NCBI RefSeq assembly: GCF_036370855.1
Contig: NC_088102.1
Location: forward strand, 22,053,001 to 22,117,000
Origin: Dromaius novaehollandiae
Lineage: Eukaryota > Chordata > Aves > Casuariiformes > Dromaiidae
DNA length: 64,000 bases
Reading direction: 5' to 3'
The notes below the pieces were generated by a model, which made no database searches, was not told where the DNA came from, and worked only from the letters and a program-made list of their open reading frames with translations. A program made the translations under genes and the position numbers. This document shows, piece after piece, positions 35,651-48,199 of the stretch (its first letter is position 1; every line of letters starts with the position of its first letter).

Positions 35651-37640
35651 GAAATACTTCAGTGATACTGAACCATCAGAGTAGCCTTTTTGTCAAGTGA
35701 CAGCGCTCAAAACGAGGCAGTGTAGGAAGAAGGGAGTGGGGGTAGGTTGTGATTACATCCTGGTAACTTCCAAGGAATACAGAATACTACCTCCAGAAAT
35801 AAGCTTATCTCGGTGGGAGCAAAAATGCCCAAATTCCCACTTTATTAATTCTAACTTGATCTGTCTGGGTTTCCTTCAGGCTTGTGAGGTTTTTGAGTAG
35901 AATTGGAGAAAAGCTTCCATTTATTATGGTAGTTAATACTGATGTCACTTGCTAATATTTTTATTACAGTACTATGTTGAGGGTCTACTTAGAATGTGGG
36001 CCAGGATCTATGAAATTATTAAAAAGTTAACACAATCATTGAGGATCCTACAATCTATTTAAGAAAGAGGTAGGAAAGGAAGGGAAAGAGGTAATCAAGT
36101 AAAGCTTAACTGACTATGCATGTGCAGGTTTTATATTTTATTTTAGTTTTGTACTAACTGATTACTTATATGCACTGAATGGTTAGATTTTGGCTGATTT
36201 ATTTAATTTTATGGTAACTTTGGTCAGAAATTTTGTTTTATGTGAATGATAGCACCTACAGTGCCTCGGTCGTTAGGCACTTCTCTAACTCCATCTTCAA
36301 AAAAAAATTACAATTGGCAAAAATTCATCTTCTGATAGTTACCCACGCTTTTTTCTTGAAAAAAATCCTATTTTCATCCATAATTCTACTTAGCTGATAT
36401 CAGTTTTATGAATTCAAGTAGAGTTATACTGCAGCAAAGTTGATCTCATTGCTATTAGGCTTTTGCTTGCTTGTTTTTTTTGCTGGGAAAATGGCTGAAT
36501 CGTTCTGCTTTGTAAAGTCTTTTTTATAGACTACTATACCAGGACTTCTTGATGTTTTTTGTTTTATCTGATCTTATTAAGATGATAAAATGTCACATTT
36601 TGATATACTCTCTAAGAGGGCTTTGCAGAAAGGGAATTTCACACACACTATGCTCCTAGGCATATGCTACTGCAGTTTGTGTCAGGTCTGATGCTTTTGT
36701 TAGGCCCAATGACCACACAGCTACAGGATAAGTTGGTCTAGTGAGCTGATTTGATGGACAGACATATCCCAAAAATAAATAGTTCTGGTATTTCTATGGA
36801 GAAACGTGCCCTCAAAATTGACTTTGAGTCCTGCAAATCTTTTTAAAATTCCATGAGAATCTGTATGATACCTCTTGTGTGGAAGACATAGGTCTTTCCC
36901 TGCAGCATCATTTCCTAAAGGAACAGTGAAAGCACCAACTGCTGCTCTCCTTGACCTGACCTGCCAGCATGTCGTACATTGAACACACTAGCCACAGAGG
37001 AGAGGTCCTTCAGCTGGCCACACTTCCATCCTGTACTTTTCTACCCATGTGCACCACACCCAGGGTCAACAAGTTTAAATCAAGCACCTCAAGTTGCTAT
37101 CCTGCATGCTCCAGGCAGCTAGCTTTTGGGCACCCATTCTCTGGTCATATATTTGGCTTCACTGCTATACTTCAGAAAGTGATACCATTTAGTGACACCA
37201 CTTCTGTCATTTCCTCACTACTCCATTGCAGCACTCTCGTTTCAAAGTAAGCAGTGTATTTCTAACATCATTTTATACGAGAGCTTTAATAAGTTCATCT
37301 TACTTTCAGACCGAGGTTGGATTTTGGTTTGGTTTCCTTTCAGAAATTGAGAACTGTGCTGGAAAGAATAAACAAGACAGGGATTTGTTAGAACGCTTTT
37401 CTAATGTACTCCATTCTCAGCAGCTCAGCTCATCACACAGAAAGTGACCGAGAACCTGTGTCCTAGAGGCATTTTCTGTTCTGGATTCAGATAGGGACAA
37501 TGCACTACTTACCTAACAGTGCATGAATGTAAAATAGCAATTAGATTTAATATAGCTGAATTTGTGAGAGCAAGCAATCCAGTCTGTGCCTGAGCTGCAG
37601 AGTAAAACTCAATTTTCTTGTATCCCCTCTTCACTTGCCC
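35651..37640. other. No gene seen
   Basis: Mixed composition, with plus-strand frames of up to 93 codons (36969-37250) and no recognisable product. No repeat family named. Confidence 0.5.
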
Positions 37641-38110
37641 AAACAATCAGCCCAGTGGTGCATAACCTCATTCATTTAGCAGAAAGTCTGTGCTGGGTGG
37701 TATGATGACTCAATATCTTATTCTTGCTATTTTCTTATATCCTGGCAGCTGTTGCACTACTGCTGCTAAAGTTTTAATTTTGTACTGGTTCATGGTGTGA
37801 TTGTTAATGCTTGTTCTTCATCAAAAGTGTAATGGATGTGAACAATAATCGCACAGAGTTAAAAGGGGTTAATTGGGCACACAAGCTTCTCTGCAGGTCA
37901 TCTACTTGGCTACAAAATCCAGTGACACTGCGAAAAGCATCTTCTCAGTAAAAATACAAAGCCTCTACATAACACGTAAAGAATACTGACATCATTCTGA
38001 CAGCTAGAGTACTATGCTCAGCCGTTATTGCCATGCAGAATTTTTAATAAATATCTATAGAGCACTTAATTCATTTTGTTAGTGCTCATTTTTATGACAG
38101 TGAAAGACAG
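37641..38110. promoter_or_regulatory. Candidate conserved noncoding element / enhancer
   Basis: Repeat-free block with multiple homeodomain- and forkhead-type AT cores interleaved with non-repetitive sequence (GTTAATGC near 37804, AACAATAATCGC near 37841, GGTTAATTGGGC near 37868, TTTTTAATAAATATC near 38041, CTTAATTC near 38066). This texture is typical of vertebrate enhancers. No alignment was possible. Confidence 0.22.
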
Positions 38111-40342
38111 AGGGAGAAAAAAATCTCCCCATAAACACCTTGCTCTTAGAGCATATGGCATGTATTTTATAATTCAGTGAATGCAATGGAAAAAGACTGT
38201 GTGCTTGCATGTGCATGTGACAAAAAGACGGAAAGAGAGAGAGGACAAAAAAAGTTTCTCTGAATTTGCTGGATTATCTGTAGATTCTTTTCTCTGTCAC
38301 ATTTCATCCATCTAATTTTCACTTCACAGGTTTGCAGGAAAACAGTGATCAGTGCCTGAAAATCATAAGGCACTGAACAAGCACTTGGACAATGCTATAT
38401 ATATGGCTGTAGCTACTGCTACATGAGAAGTTTGCTTGGGCATTCAGCCTATAAAGGCTCCCTGTCTTGACAACCCTCAACTACTGTGACTGATGGCACA
38501 GGGGCAGGTGCTGACACTTCTCACAGTGTGAAAGGCCTCATGCTATGCATGGACTGACATTAGTGGACTTTCGGTGGCATCTCTGTGAGTAAAGCACTAT
38601 GGAATGAGAGTCAAAGATTCAGATTCTGGTCCATGTTATAATCTAAAATGAAATTGCATCCTTTAGCCTTCTGTGGATGTCAGAAAAAAAGGATATATTA
38701 TGTAACGGTGCTTAAAGGTTGGAGTGACTTTGCAAAAGGGGAACATGGTTTCAGGGATCTCCAAGTTCAAGGCATAATAATACTTGCACTCCTTAGCTGT
38801 ACAAGAAGCATTTCTACATTATTAAGTTTATAAACAACACTACATAAGACTCTTGCGGGGGAGGGAGCTGATTTCTGTATGCATATGGGTAAGCAGCTGC
38901 AGCGTGGTTGTTTACTCACACGTTCACTTTCCCACCTGAGAGCCAATCAGATGAAGAAGCTACAGACAACATCCATGATATCTAAAGATAAAATGTGAGT
39001 CAAGTCAGTGGATGTGAGTATAAACACAGCAGACAGAACTACACTCTGTACACACATTAGAAAGGATTGTTGTAATACAGGTACAGGAGCTCTGCCTTTA
39101 TTAAAGAATTTTGCACTAGAGGAATTAAGTGCTGCAAACTTCGGCCTTTGGTGCACTTCAGAGCAGCAACGCAAGCTGGCAATGATGCTTTTAGTGCATT
39201 TTCTCATGCATTCTCATTCAAGCATCCCTCTCTGTTTTGATACAAAACATCTGGAGTAGGGATTTGAACCAGAATATTGACATTGACAGAGTTTTGTTGA
39301 CACAAATTTCCTTAATATACACAAGGCCTTAGTAATTTAGGACATTTAGTTCCATCCAAGGTAAAATCAGTCAAAGTGCTCTTCATGAAGTAATTTAAAA
39401 TATTATGAAACAACAAAAAAAATGTTGGGCACTTTAACATTATCCACTTGTATGCTGTATATATTTTTTGCTAGAGTAAATCATGGAATAAGTAGCAAGT
39501 CACTGGAGGAATCCCTGCTTGTTTCACCGTATGCTAGAACTTATGTTGGCAGGATTTGTTATATGCCTCAGCAGGGAGTTACAACTCATAATAGCAGTCA
39601 GTGTCATTTTACTCACTTTCTTTAAGCCAGCACTCTCTGAGTATTTTATAAATGATGATTAAAGCTCGCATCCTCATTGGGCTAATAATAAAGTATTATC
39701 TGCCTATCATACAGAACTGATGTTTAAGAGAAAAGTGCAGAGTCTGGTCTTTCAGTTCCCTGCTGTAAAAAAGTCAGGCCAAGATAGCTCTGAAGAAATG
39801 TTTTTTTTTTTGTTGTTTTTTTTTTTAAACAGTCCTCCTGGGTATAGCTCCTCTTGTATTAGAGGTGCAAGCCAACGGTTAATAAAGTGGTTCATGAATG
39901 TGCAATGTCTTATTTGGCTGTAGAAATGATGCAGCATCTTCAACGTACATAGACTGTGATTGTACTGAAATGAAAGTAAAAGGACATGATCGGCTTGACA
40001 TCTAACCAATTGCTAAATATGAGCTAAAACTGGTTCTACAGACATTTACAGGAGGCTGGCTGCTTCTTCAAAATTGTATGGAGATTACTTGCAGGTAAAT
40101 CAGATATTTCTGGCTGATTCCTGGCAGGTCATAATCCCAAATTTTTTTCTGCTTTGACCACTTTGAGGTTCAAAGAGTTTAGATACAGAACCATTCCTTT
40201 CCTACAGAGAATAGCTGTTCTATCTGTACTTGTACAAACATTAAAAGGGTGAAAAGACCTCATGTTCTCGTCCTCTCATGCCATGCTGCATGCCCACACA
40301 AAGAACAGACACTATCTGTGCCTGGAGGAATAGGGGGGAACC
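38111..40342. other. No gene seen; T-rich run at 39801-39826
   Basis: Short frames only. A T11-G-TTG-T-run at 39801-39826 is simple sequence. Confidence 0.5.
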
Positions 40343-40395
40343 AGAGAGAAAGAAAAAAAAAAAAAAGAAAAAAAAAAGGAGAGAGAGAGAAAAAG
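40343..40395. repeat. 53-bp polypurine tract
   Basis: Every base from 40343 to 40395 is A or G, with A-runs flanked by GAGA repeats. Purine-only mirror-like tracts of this length can adopt triplex structure. Confidence 0.95.
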
Positions 40396-41799
40396 TGTTT
40401 TCTGTTCTGTTCACCTACAATAAAAAATGTTAGGTCTCTGCAGATCTGATCCCCTGACACTGCTGTAAACAGATAGGATTGTGCATATATAGACACACTA
40501 CATTCATCTGATTGTGGAGGCTGTTTCTTATCAACTTCAAAATAACAGATATTTGTTGGGTGGTACTGTGAGAAAAATAAAAGATTTTAGGAATCTTCCC
40601 TTGAAGTAAAGTTATTTTTATGAATAAGATAATTACTTAGCATTGTTTTCTAATATTTTAATGTATGCTCAAATCATAACAACAGAGAAAATTTAATCCT
40701 CTCTAATGTCTGCAGTATGCTGGACTTCCTCTAGCACCTTCAGTTCAAGTCCTTAAAATGTCTGTCCTACGTAACTGGAAAATTGTAACAAAAACTATTA
40801 GTCAGTATAACAGCCCTAAAGGTAAACATGGATTAACTGTTAAAATATTCTGGAGAATAAATCTTAGAGATGGCTTTTATCTTTCAGATTTTTTTTTTAG
40901 GTACCAGATACAAATTCAGAAAAAAATATTGAGAGAGGCTGAAATAAGTAAATAGAGAAGATGCAGCTTCTTTTTACATGTAGTCACCTTTCGGCAAGTA
41001 GGGCTGGAGTGACTGCATTGTGCCAAGCACTCAGAGGGGCCTCCCAGGGCGTCCGGAACAGAACAGCACAGAAAAGCCTGCCCTGGCATGTGCTGTGACA
41101 AATCACCCTTTCCTTGGACAGTACTACGATGAGTAAGGGTGAAGAAGTGGACCTTAAAATCTCTGGCACATCCATACCTGAATGTACATTTTTAAATGAT
41201 GAACTCCCAGGGGATTTATCTAGTCCTCTCTGGGTTATCTGCGCAGTGATGTTGACTCGGGCTGCTTACACAGTTAGTGTTTATACAGTGAAACTTGTCT
41301 GAAGTTCTGCCCCGGAGCACGGGAAGATGTGCTGCTTTGCAGAGACGGTCTTTAGGTAAAGGTCAGATAAAATGGTACAAGAAACCTGGGGGATACTTTA
41401 AAGTAGTTCCTTAAGAGAGGGAGCTGTTTACTGGACATGGGATTCTACATGAAACTTGCACTGCTTTTTATAAAAGTCAGGGTTTAGGTGAGGTGAGCTT
41501 TCAGCTGGGGGAACGCAGACTTCTCTGAGTGGTTATTCCACCTCCAGAGGTGCCTTGAGTCAGTGAGTCCTCAGTGTTACAGGCCAGGAAAAAAAAGCCA
41601 TTAGGCTCCAGCACAGGATTACTTGCAGATTTAAAAAAGCAGAGGATCTGAATAAAAGTAAAATTAAAGCTCTTGTCATCAACACAAGAGCAGGTGTACA
41701 AGATAATAATATGACAATTCCTCTAGTTATTTCCTTTGTAATATGCAGAAATAATTGGTGTCAGCAGAAGAATGCTGTCACCAGTGCATAAAGGTCCAC
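40396..41799. other. No gene seen
   Basis: Overlapping minus-strand frames of 61-66 codons around 40916-41175 and 41501-41701 are unrecognised. No repeat named. Confidence 0.5.
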
Positions 41800-42420
41800 C
41801 TCATGCTCTTCCTGAGCTTTTGGCTGCATGGTGTCTCAGCTGGCAGTGCATTTTTATGGCATTCTCCTGTAATGAAGGAATAGCATCCTAATAAATGTTC
41901 TTATCTAGGCTTAAATGTGAGCATCTTCCTTTGTATCTACGTAAGCCTTACTTCCAAGCTCCAGTGGAGTTGCAAAGCTCTTCAGAGCCACGGACAACAG
42001 CTCAGTGTGACATTTAAGCGGACTCTGTACTATGCTTGCTTGTACCCTGAGTGGCCAGAGACTAGCCTTTATGCCATTTGTACATTCTGAGTCACTTTTG
42101 TCTGCCTTTGAAACTAGTGTCCATAAAATGAAAGATTAATGAGATCATCTGCAGCCATCCCTCACGCAAATAACATTCATCCCCTCATCACGTTGCCTCT
42201 ACAGCAGTGACATTTAGCCCGCTTCACACAATGCTGTCTGATATTAGAAATTGTGCAGGGTCACTTCCCCCAGCCTCCCTGTCCTAAAACTCTTGCACCT
42301 GCACAAAAGTAAGTGTGATTCAGAGCCAGTAGGGATTTTTGAAAATTCATTCCCCTGCATAAAGTGCTCAGCCGAAATGCTTACTCAGAGGAAAAGCCAG
42401 AAACAATCCTTCTGCTAAAG
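41800..42420. promoter_or_regulatory. Candidate conserved noncoding element / enhancer
   Basis: This 620-bp stretch is repeat-free, has balanced composition and contains posterior-Hox-like CCATAAA (42121), GATTAATGAGATCATC (42135-42150), an octamer-like CGCAAATAAC (about 42164) and many short non-repetitive words. It is the best-looking enhancer-like stretch in the window to my eye. The call is inference and depends on conservation data I do not have. Confidence 0.27.
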
Positions 42421-42450
42421 ATCAGCTCTTACCCTTGAAAGAGTTAATTT

Positions 42451-42491
42451 CTTCCTATTTTTCACAATGCTTCTTCCTATTTTTCACAATG
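42451..42491. repeat. Two-copy 22-bp tandem duplication
   Basis: CTTCCTATTTTTCACAATG occurs at 42451-42469 and again at 42473-42491, identical, with a period of 22 bp. Confidence 0.95.
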
Positions 42492-42671
42492 AAGCTATTA
42501 AAACACTCTTTAACAAGACACAACAGACTAACAAAATAATTATTCTAAGAAGACTAATTTTCCAAAATTATTTCCTGATTTTTTTGCTCATTATTTTGGT
42601 TTTTGTTTTTCTTTTTTCTGAAAACTGATACTAAATATAACATCTACATCTGGCATAGAGGGAGGTTTTGT

Positions 42672-42753
42672 AGAAGAAGAGAGACAGAGAGACAGAAAGA
42701 AAGAAAGAAAGAGAAAAAGGAAGGAAGGAAGGAGGGAGAGAGGGGAAGAGAAA
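42672..42753. repeat. Purine microsatellite (GAAA)n/(GGAA)n
   Basis: Nearly pure purine run grading from GACAGA through GAAA repeats into GGAA and GGGAGA repeats. Probably polymorphic in length. Confidence 0.95.
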
Positions 42754-44040
42754 CTGCACCATCCTACTTACCCAGCAAACTCTTGTGTTAAGTGATTTAT
42801 GTTAAAGTTGCATCCAGCTAAATGTTCACAGAGAGTGTCTATTTTGATTATGAAGGAAACCACAACTCTGCAACTCATAACTCATATAGCTCCTTTTCTC
42901 TTAATTAACTATTTACCTAAAAAACATCTGGTAACCTGCCATGTGCAATCAACTCACGCTTCAGTTGTTCATTGTAAATACTTTGTCATTGTGATATCCA
43001 AAAGGCCCTTTTTAAAGGGGGAAGGAAATTAATCCATGTCCCATTGTTCCCCCTTGCATAAGACTCTAAGTCCTATGCTTCTTCCCTCATCTGGGAATTT
43101 CTGTGGTGCAAGACAGAGCATGCATTAAAGTAGAGATATTTTAATGGATTGTTAGTTTTCTTACTGGAGATTTCAGCAAAGGAAATATTTTGCCGTGGTC
43201 ACTGGTGAGCACAATATGTATTAAGGGATATGACACAGATGTTTTTACATGGAAGTTGTTCTGTGCTCCTACAAAATCCAATGCTTTAACTGAGAAGCTA
43301 AAAAGAGACTAATTTTAGGGCCTACTATTTAGAGCATTTGCCTTGGTTAAAGAACAGCTGGAAGTTCAAGTTCTAGCCTTAATTCAGACCATGAAAGGTA
43401 ATTAGGGTCCTCATATGCTCTCTGGTTACCAGCAGTTATTCTATGATAACTGTCCTCTGTTTTGGGGGAATGTGCTCTCTCACTCCCTCTCTCGTACTCT
43501 ATCTTGCTCACTCACTAAGTCTGCAGTTGGAATGCAGTAAAAACATTTCTCAGCTAGCATGAAATTATATTTTTTACTAGTTTTTGACATTTCCATGGCC
43601 TGTGGTCACAGCAGAATTTTCTCCATAAAGTGATACTATCTCCACATGAAAAAAACAGAACTGAAAAACAGGCTTAGCAAGAAAACATGCTAAACGTTGC
43701 TGACCACACCCTTATATCAGGAAAGGAGGTGAATTGAGACAGCCAACCAAGGGGAACAGGTGGAAGGGGATGAGACTCCTAACTGGAGTATAAATGGTCT
43801 GGTTCATATTTTTTTAAATAGCTTGTGTGATCTCTAGTGGCCTTTGCTCCCTTCTGGGTCCCTGTGTCATCGTCACCTGAACCTACGGATGCAGCATCAT
43901 CTTTACATGGATGTTAGCTCTTTTCTGAGGGAATCAGTTCAGCCAGAGGTTTGGGATAGATCTGACTATAGTTCTTTTCTTAAAACAAACACAGCAAAAA
44001 ATATATTTTTATTTTAATAAACATAACAGCCTCCCTTCCA
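42754..44040. other. No gene seen
   Basis: Near 43325-43440 a sequence with 'GGAAGTTCAAGTTCTAGCC' faintly resembles the tRNA-like head of an old SINE, but I could not assign it. A CT-rich stretch lies at about 43480-43510. Confidence 0.45.
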
Positions 44041-44318
44041 AGACAGAATCACAGCATAGTTGAGGTTGGCAGGGGTCCCTGGAAATGGTCTAGTCCAGCC
44101 CCCTGCTCAGAGCAGGGTCAGCTAGAGCAGGTTGCTCAGGGTTGTATCCGGTCAGATTTTGAATATTTCCAAGGATGGAGACACCACAACCTCTCCAGGC
44201 AACCTGTTCCAGTGTTTGACCACCCTCATAGTATTTTTTTTTTATGTTTAAACAGAATTTATTGTATTTTAGTTTGTCCCCATTGCCTCTTGTCCTTTCA
44301 CTGGCTGCCACTGACCCA
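44041..44318 (-). mobile_element. CR1 LINE 3' end, minus orientation
   Basis: Read on the plus strand this is the reverse complement of an avian CR1 3' end. 'AGAATCACAGCATAG' is a variant of the terminal ATTCTATG-type repeats, followed by 'GTCTAGTCCAGCCCCCTGCT', 'AAGGATGGAGACACCACAAC', 'CAACCTGTTCCAGTGTTTGA', 'CCACCCTCATAGTA' and 'TTGCCTCTTGTCCTTTCACT'. The match is much better than in the other CR1 copies, so this is the youngest. It is severely 5'-truncated (about 0.28 kb). A 73-codon minus-strand frame here (44311-44090) is a by-product of the element. Confidence 0.93.
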
Positions 44319-44371
44319 GCTAATGAAAGTTTTCATTAGTACATAGAAGTAATATGCACAGTAGAGATAGG

Positions 44372-44706
44372 TCAAAATAAAAGGTTTAAAAATTCACGTC
44401 CCCAACATATTTTTGCAAGGTAAATCTTTCCTGCATTCTTTCTTTCAATCCAGCAGCTTTCAGGGCCTCTTTGAGCTGTAACGAACTCTGCACAGCCCTC
44501 TGTCTGTGTTTGTTTGACTTGGCTGTGTATTTGCTTCCTACTCCTCTCAAGAGCACCCTCATCTCTGCTTCTCTTGGATGCTCCCAGCTTGCCCCTTCTC
44601 TCAATCTCCACTGACCCCTCACGCACTCTGCACCCTCCCTCACTTCCACATGTACAGTTGCTCTTAAAGACGCATAATCGCACCCTCGGTCTCCAAAGAG
44701 ATCCAA
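44372..44706 (-). other. GC-richer block open in two minus-strand frames, unassigned
   Basis: Just upstream (in minus-strand sense) of the CR1, two frames overlap: 103 codons (44683-44372) and 106 codons (44706-44386). Their translations are rich in Arg, Glu, Gly and Lys because the strand is purine-rich with few T, which removes stop codons. Compositional bias explains them better than coding. No domain recognised. Confidence 0.12.
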
Positions 44707-44709
44707 AAT

Positions 44710-45277
44710 TCAGCAGTTTGAAAGGTCAAACAGGTGGTCTTCTTCCCTGCCATTCAGCTACAATTTTTTTAACGGAACATAATATACATAACACACTGCA
44801 GAAAATGGACAAACAAACCAGATACCGTCCATTACTACAGTGTATGGCGAATGTTAGGTAAGGTCGATAAACATTACTGCTAGCTTTTCAGTATACTGGT
44901 GTGCTTAGATTAGGCTGGGAAAACGTCCAAAACTCCCTGTGAAAAAGATATATTAATCCAAACCAGGATGGTTTGTGTTTTGAACTTAGTATTGCATTAC
45001 ACTGCGAGCAGATAGTGGGACTGTTGTACAGTGGGGTATACCCTGACAACTGACGTGTAGAAGGTATAACCCTCTATTGCTTTTGCTAGAGTAATTATAT
45101 GTATTCAGATGGTCTATCAAAAAAATTAGATGTTAACAGACTTAGCTTTATAGCTCTTTTACAGTGGATATTACTCTATTGTCCTATTTTACACAGGCAG
45201 CAAATCCAAGTCAAAGACAATAATAAAGATCATTATAGAGCTACCACATGCACTAATCCTAGAGTTTATGTTACAGT
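44710..45277. other. No gene seen
   Basis: AT-rich unique sequence, with a possible upstream part of the antisense MIR that follows. Confidence 0.45.
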
Positions 45278-45345
45278 GAAAGTTTGAATGACTTGGCTAA
45301 AGCAACACAGGAAGTCTGTAAGAGAAACAGGATGATATTCCAACA
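45278..45345 (-). mobile_element. Possible MIR-type SINE fragment (antisense)
   Basis: 'GAATGACTTGGCTAAAGCAA' followed by 'CACAGGAAGTCTGTAAGAG' parallels the reverse-complement MIR segment 'AAGTGACTTGCCCAAGGTCACACAGCTAGTAAGTGG'. Only about 65 bp, so the call is tentative. A degraded '..TCCTATTTTACACAGG..' about 90 bp earlier may belong to the same element. Confidence 0.4.
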
Positions 45346-45558
45346 ATTTTTTTCCATATTTTTTTTAACCACAGGGTCTCCATCTGCTAATGAAGAAATG
45401 AAAGATTTAATTCCACTGGGTACATCCCTATGTCACCAACTTTGATTGGCTTTAAATAACGAGGATGAGGGTGAGAGAAGAATCTGACCGAAATGCTATC
45501 AGAAAAGCTTAGGTGAAACTGGTTTACCTATATGTATGAGCAGGAGCATTTCCTGTAC

Positions 45559-45582
45559 ACAAGAGTACAAGAGTACAAGAGT
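45559..45582. repeat. Three-copy 8-bp tandem repeat
   Basis: ACAAGAGT is repeated three times exactly (45559-45566, 45567-45574, 45575-45582). Confidence 0.95.
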
Positions 45583-48199
45583 ATTTCTGAAAGTACAGGT
45601 CTTTTGCCATCACAGAAAAGTTACAGTAAACAATAAAACAAATGAAAAACCAACCCAACATTCATCCCGATCATTAAAATATATTTCAAACCACCAGCTG
45701 TTGAGCTAGCATGGGTGGTTTTCAACCTCGAGGGATATTAGCTTTGACCCTTTGGGCCTTTTGATTTAATAATTTTACAGTGTGATTGAATTCCAATATT
45801 CAGGTGTCTGGGAAGACATGGCTGGTGCTGAGCTGGTAGTGCTCAGGCTGAGCAGATGGCACGCACTGTGTCTGGGAAAAAGAAGCTGATATTTCTCGTT
45901 AGTTATGTTTGCACTGTGTTGCAATTAAATAAATGCAGCAAAAATACTCACCTAGTCTTTTGTTTTTGTTTTTTTAAAGAAAGCAGATTCCTCATCTGTT
46001 TGTGGGAGATAAGCTATAATGTATTTTTAAAGTACAGTTTGTATCTCTGCTCAGCAATAAAGACGGTTTATAAACGATATCCCTGCCATAAGGTAAGCAA
46101 AGATAATAGACCTGATTTGTAGGCAGCATATGGGCCCTTGGATTCAATTTATTCCCTTTTTTATTTCTTGTATTTGCCTAAGGCCTCTGTTCTGTTTGTT
46201 TGGGGTTTATTCCAAAAATGAATCTTAAAGACACCTCTTCAAATTATGTATTGCTTCTATTATTAACAAAATGTGATTCAGACGTCAGTTAAATTGTCCC
46301 CAACATAGTCTTGAGAGAGACAAAATTAACATAGCTCTAGCCAATTATTGCGCTAATTCTACAATCATTAATAGAAATATCACACAGCTGAAAAACAGCT
46401 TCTGAAATTTAATCATGTATCTAGAGAAGAAGCATGGTTCTTTTTTTGGCTGATGTATAAGCATTAAGCATGCCTTTTGGATTATGCCTCTTTTTTCACA
46501 TAGCATTTTTATTTAACACAGAAGTATAAAGCTAAATTAGTATAGTTCAAAGAAATCTACAAAACAACTTTGTGAGTCCACTTTCTGCCTAATTGCTGAG
46601 AGAGATGCCAACATCCAAACCTTCTAAAGGTTTCTAAAATCTTCACTAAGATGTTTCTAGCCCTGGAAGAACCTAAATTCTCTCTTGGTAGGGACCACTG
46701 TGTTTTGGGAAGTTTTGTCTGCTTATCAGATAGCAGTACTTTAAAGAAAAGAATTAGCACTTCCTTAGCTTTTGCAACAAAGAAATTTGCCACTTAGATC
46801 AGCATTTGCTAATGGATTCAGTGGTCTCTTAGATTTAATTTAAGTCTTAATCCTAACACAATCAGCAAAAGCTCAGTCATGTCTCTTAAATGCCACTGCA
46901 TCCATCATCACCGGAACAGTTTAAGATGCCACAGTCGCTGCCCTTGCATTGTTGCCTGATATTATGCCTCAAATGGAAGTTAAAACTGAATCACAGTAAC
47001 TGATGATGTGTCCACTTGAATCCGTTCTCAGACTAAAGTAGGATAAGTTACCTTATATTGCTTTCACTTATTATTTTGATTAAAGTAGTTTTGCTCTGAA
47101 ATGGACAAAATACACTCATACAGTCTATGACAGCAGCTCAGTTCCAGAAAGAATAACTAACTGCATTTTTTGCTCTCCTTTGAAATCTTAGTTCCACTGA
47201 AGTCCATTAGGACTCCATTCAAATTTTCTTTTTATAAAATTCTTCTTGATTTCCAAGGCATGAGGATTCTCTTTACTGTGTCAGATTTTACCAGACAAAT
47301 AAAAAATTATATTTTTTTCCTTTTTCTTCAGTGCAAAATAAACCTACAACCTGCTTTCCCACTTCCTGTCTGGAACTTTTCCAGTAACTGAAGCCTCAGT
47401 GCAGACTATGATTTATTTGCCACAAATAAGGCAAAAAATCCCCCAAACTATGATTTTTTTCCCTTTCAGATTAGCAGATAGAATATAGAAATGCTAAATG
47501 TCCTTAGCTACCAGGCCTTTAGAATAATCAGAGAGGCCTTATGCAATACATAGAGGAGGTCAGCGACCTCTTTTGGTACTTTGCCTAAGGGAGAGGTCTT
47601 GCCTTTCCATTTTTATGTGCCAGGTGACTGGATGAAATAAGAACCAGGGCTGGGCTCTGAAGAAAAAAGAAATCTATAGTCAGAGGCTTTTAAATTTTCA
47701 TTGATCCTACTTCAGGAGAACAGCGACCAGACAACGGGCCATTGTCTCACAAGTCCATTGCTACTGAGTGTTATGATGAAGCTAAGTTCTGCCAGCCATG
47801 AGAAGATCGAAAAAGAGACAGCTGAAGGTTCGATGGACGATTAAGTGCCTGTATCCCATCTGGGTCTCTAGAAAGTTTCCTTTGTGAAGAAGGATTCCCC
47901 TCTAAATGAAAATTGGTGTTGATAACTGTAAAGCAAGACATGAGGGAAAAAAATCAAGCAATTACGCACAAAGAAAAATTCAACTAGTAGTAGTCTCGGC
48001 AGAGCTCTTAAAGTTATTACGAATTTTTCTCTGAGGACTTCAGCTCAAAATCCACTCATGATCAAATGCAATTTCTGGAATGAACATGAGAAGAACTGAG
48101 AAATGGTCAGCATGCAATTTTTTGAAGCTACATTGCCCCAGCATCCTGAGTAAGTTTCAACAAGTATATACTAAAATACCTGAAAAGCATCAAGAATGA
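45583..48199. other. No gene seen
   Basis: Short frames only. A 'TCCACTGAAGTCCATTAGGA' phrase near 47190 recalls old amniote repeats but cannot be assigned. Confidence 0.5.

Noticed and set aside
43325-43440. tRNA-derived SINE head
   Set aside because: A GTTCAAGTTC B-box-like word is present but no A-box, cloverleaf or family match could be made.
44090-44311. 73-codon minus-strand frame
   Set aside because: Lies entirely inside the CR1 3' end and is a by-product of the repeat.
44372-44706. Two overlapping minus-strand frames of 103 and 106 codons
   Set aside because: Both are open because the strand is purine-rich and poor in T; simultaneous opening of two frames points to composition, not coding.
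47826-47870. tRNA-like GGTTCGATGG word
   Set aside because: Surrounding bases do not form acceptor, D or anticodon stems.
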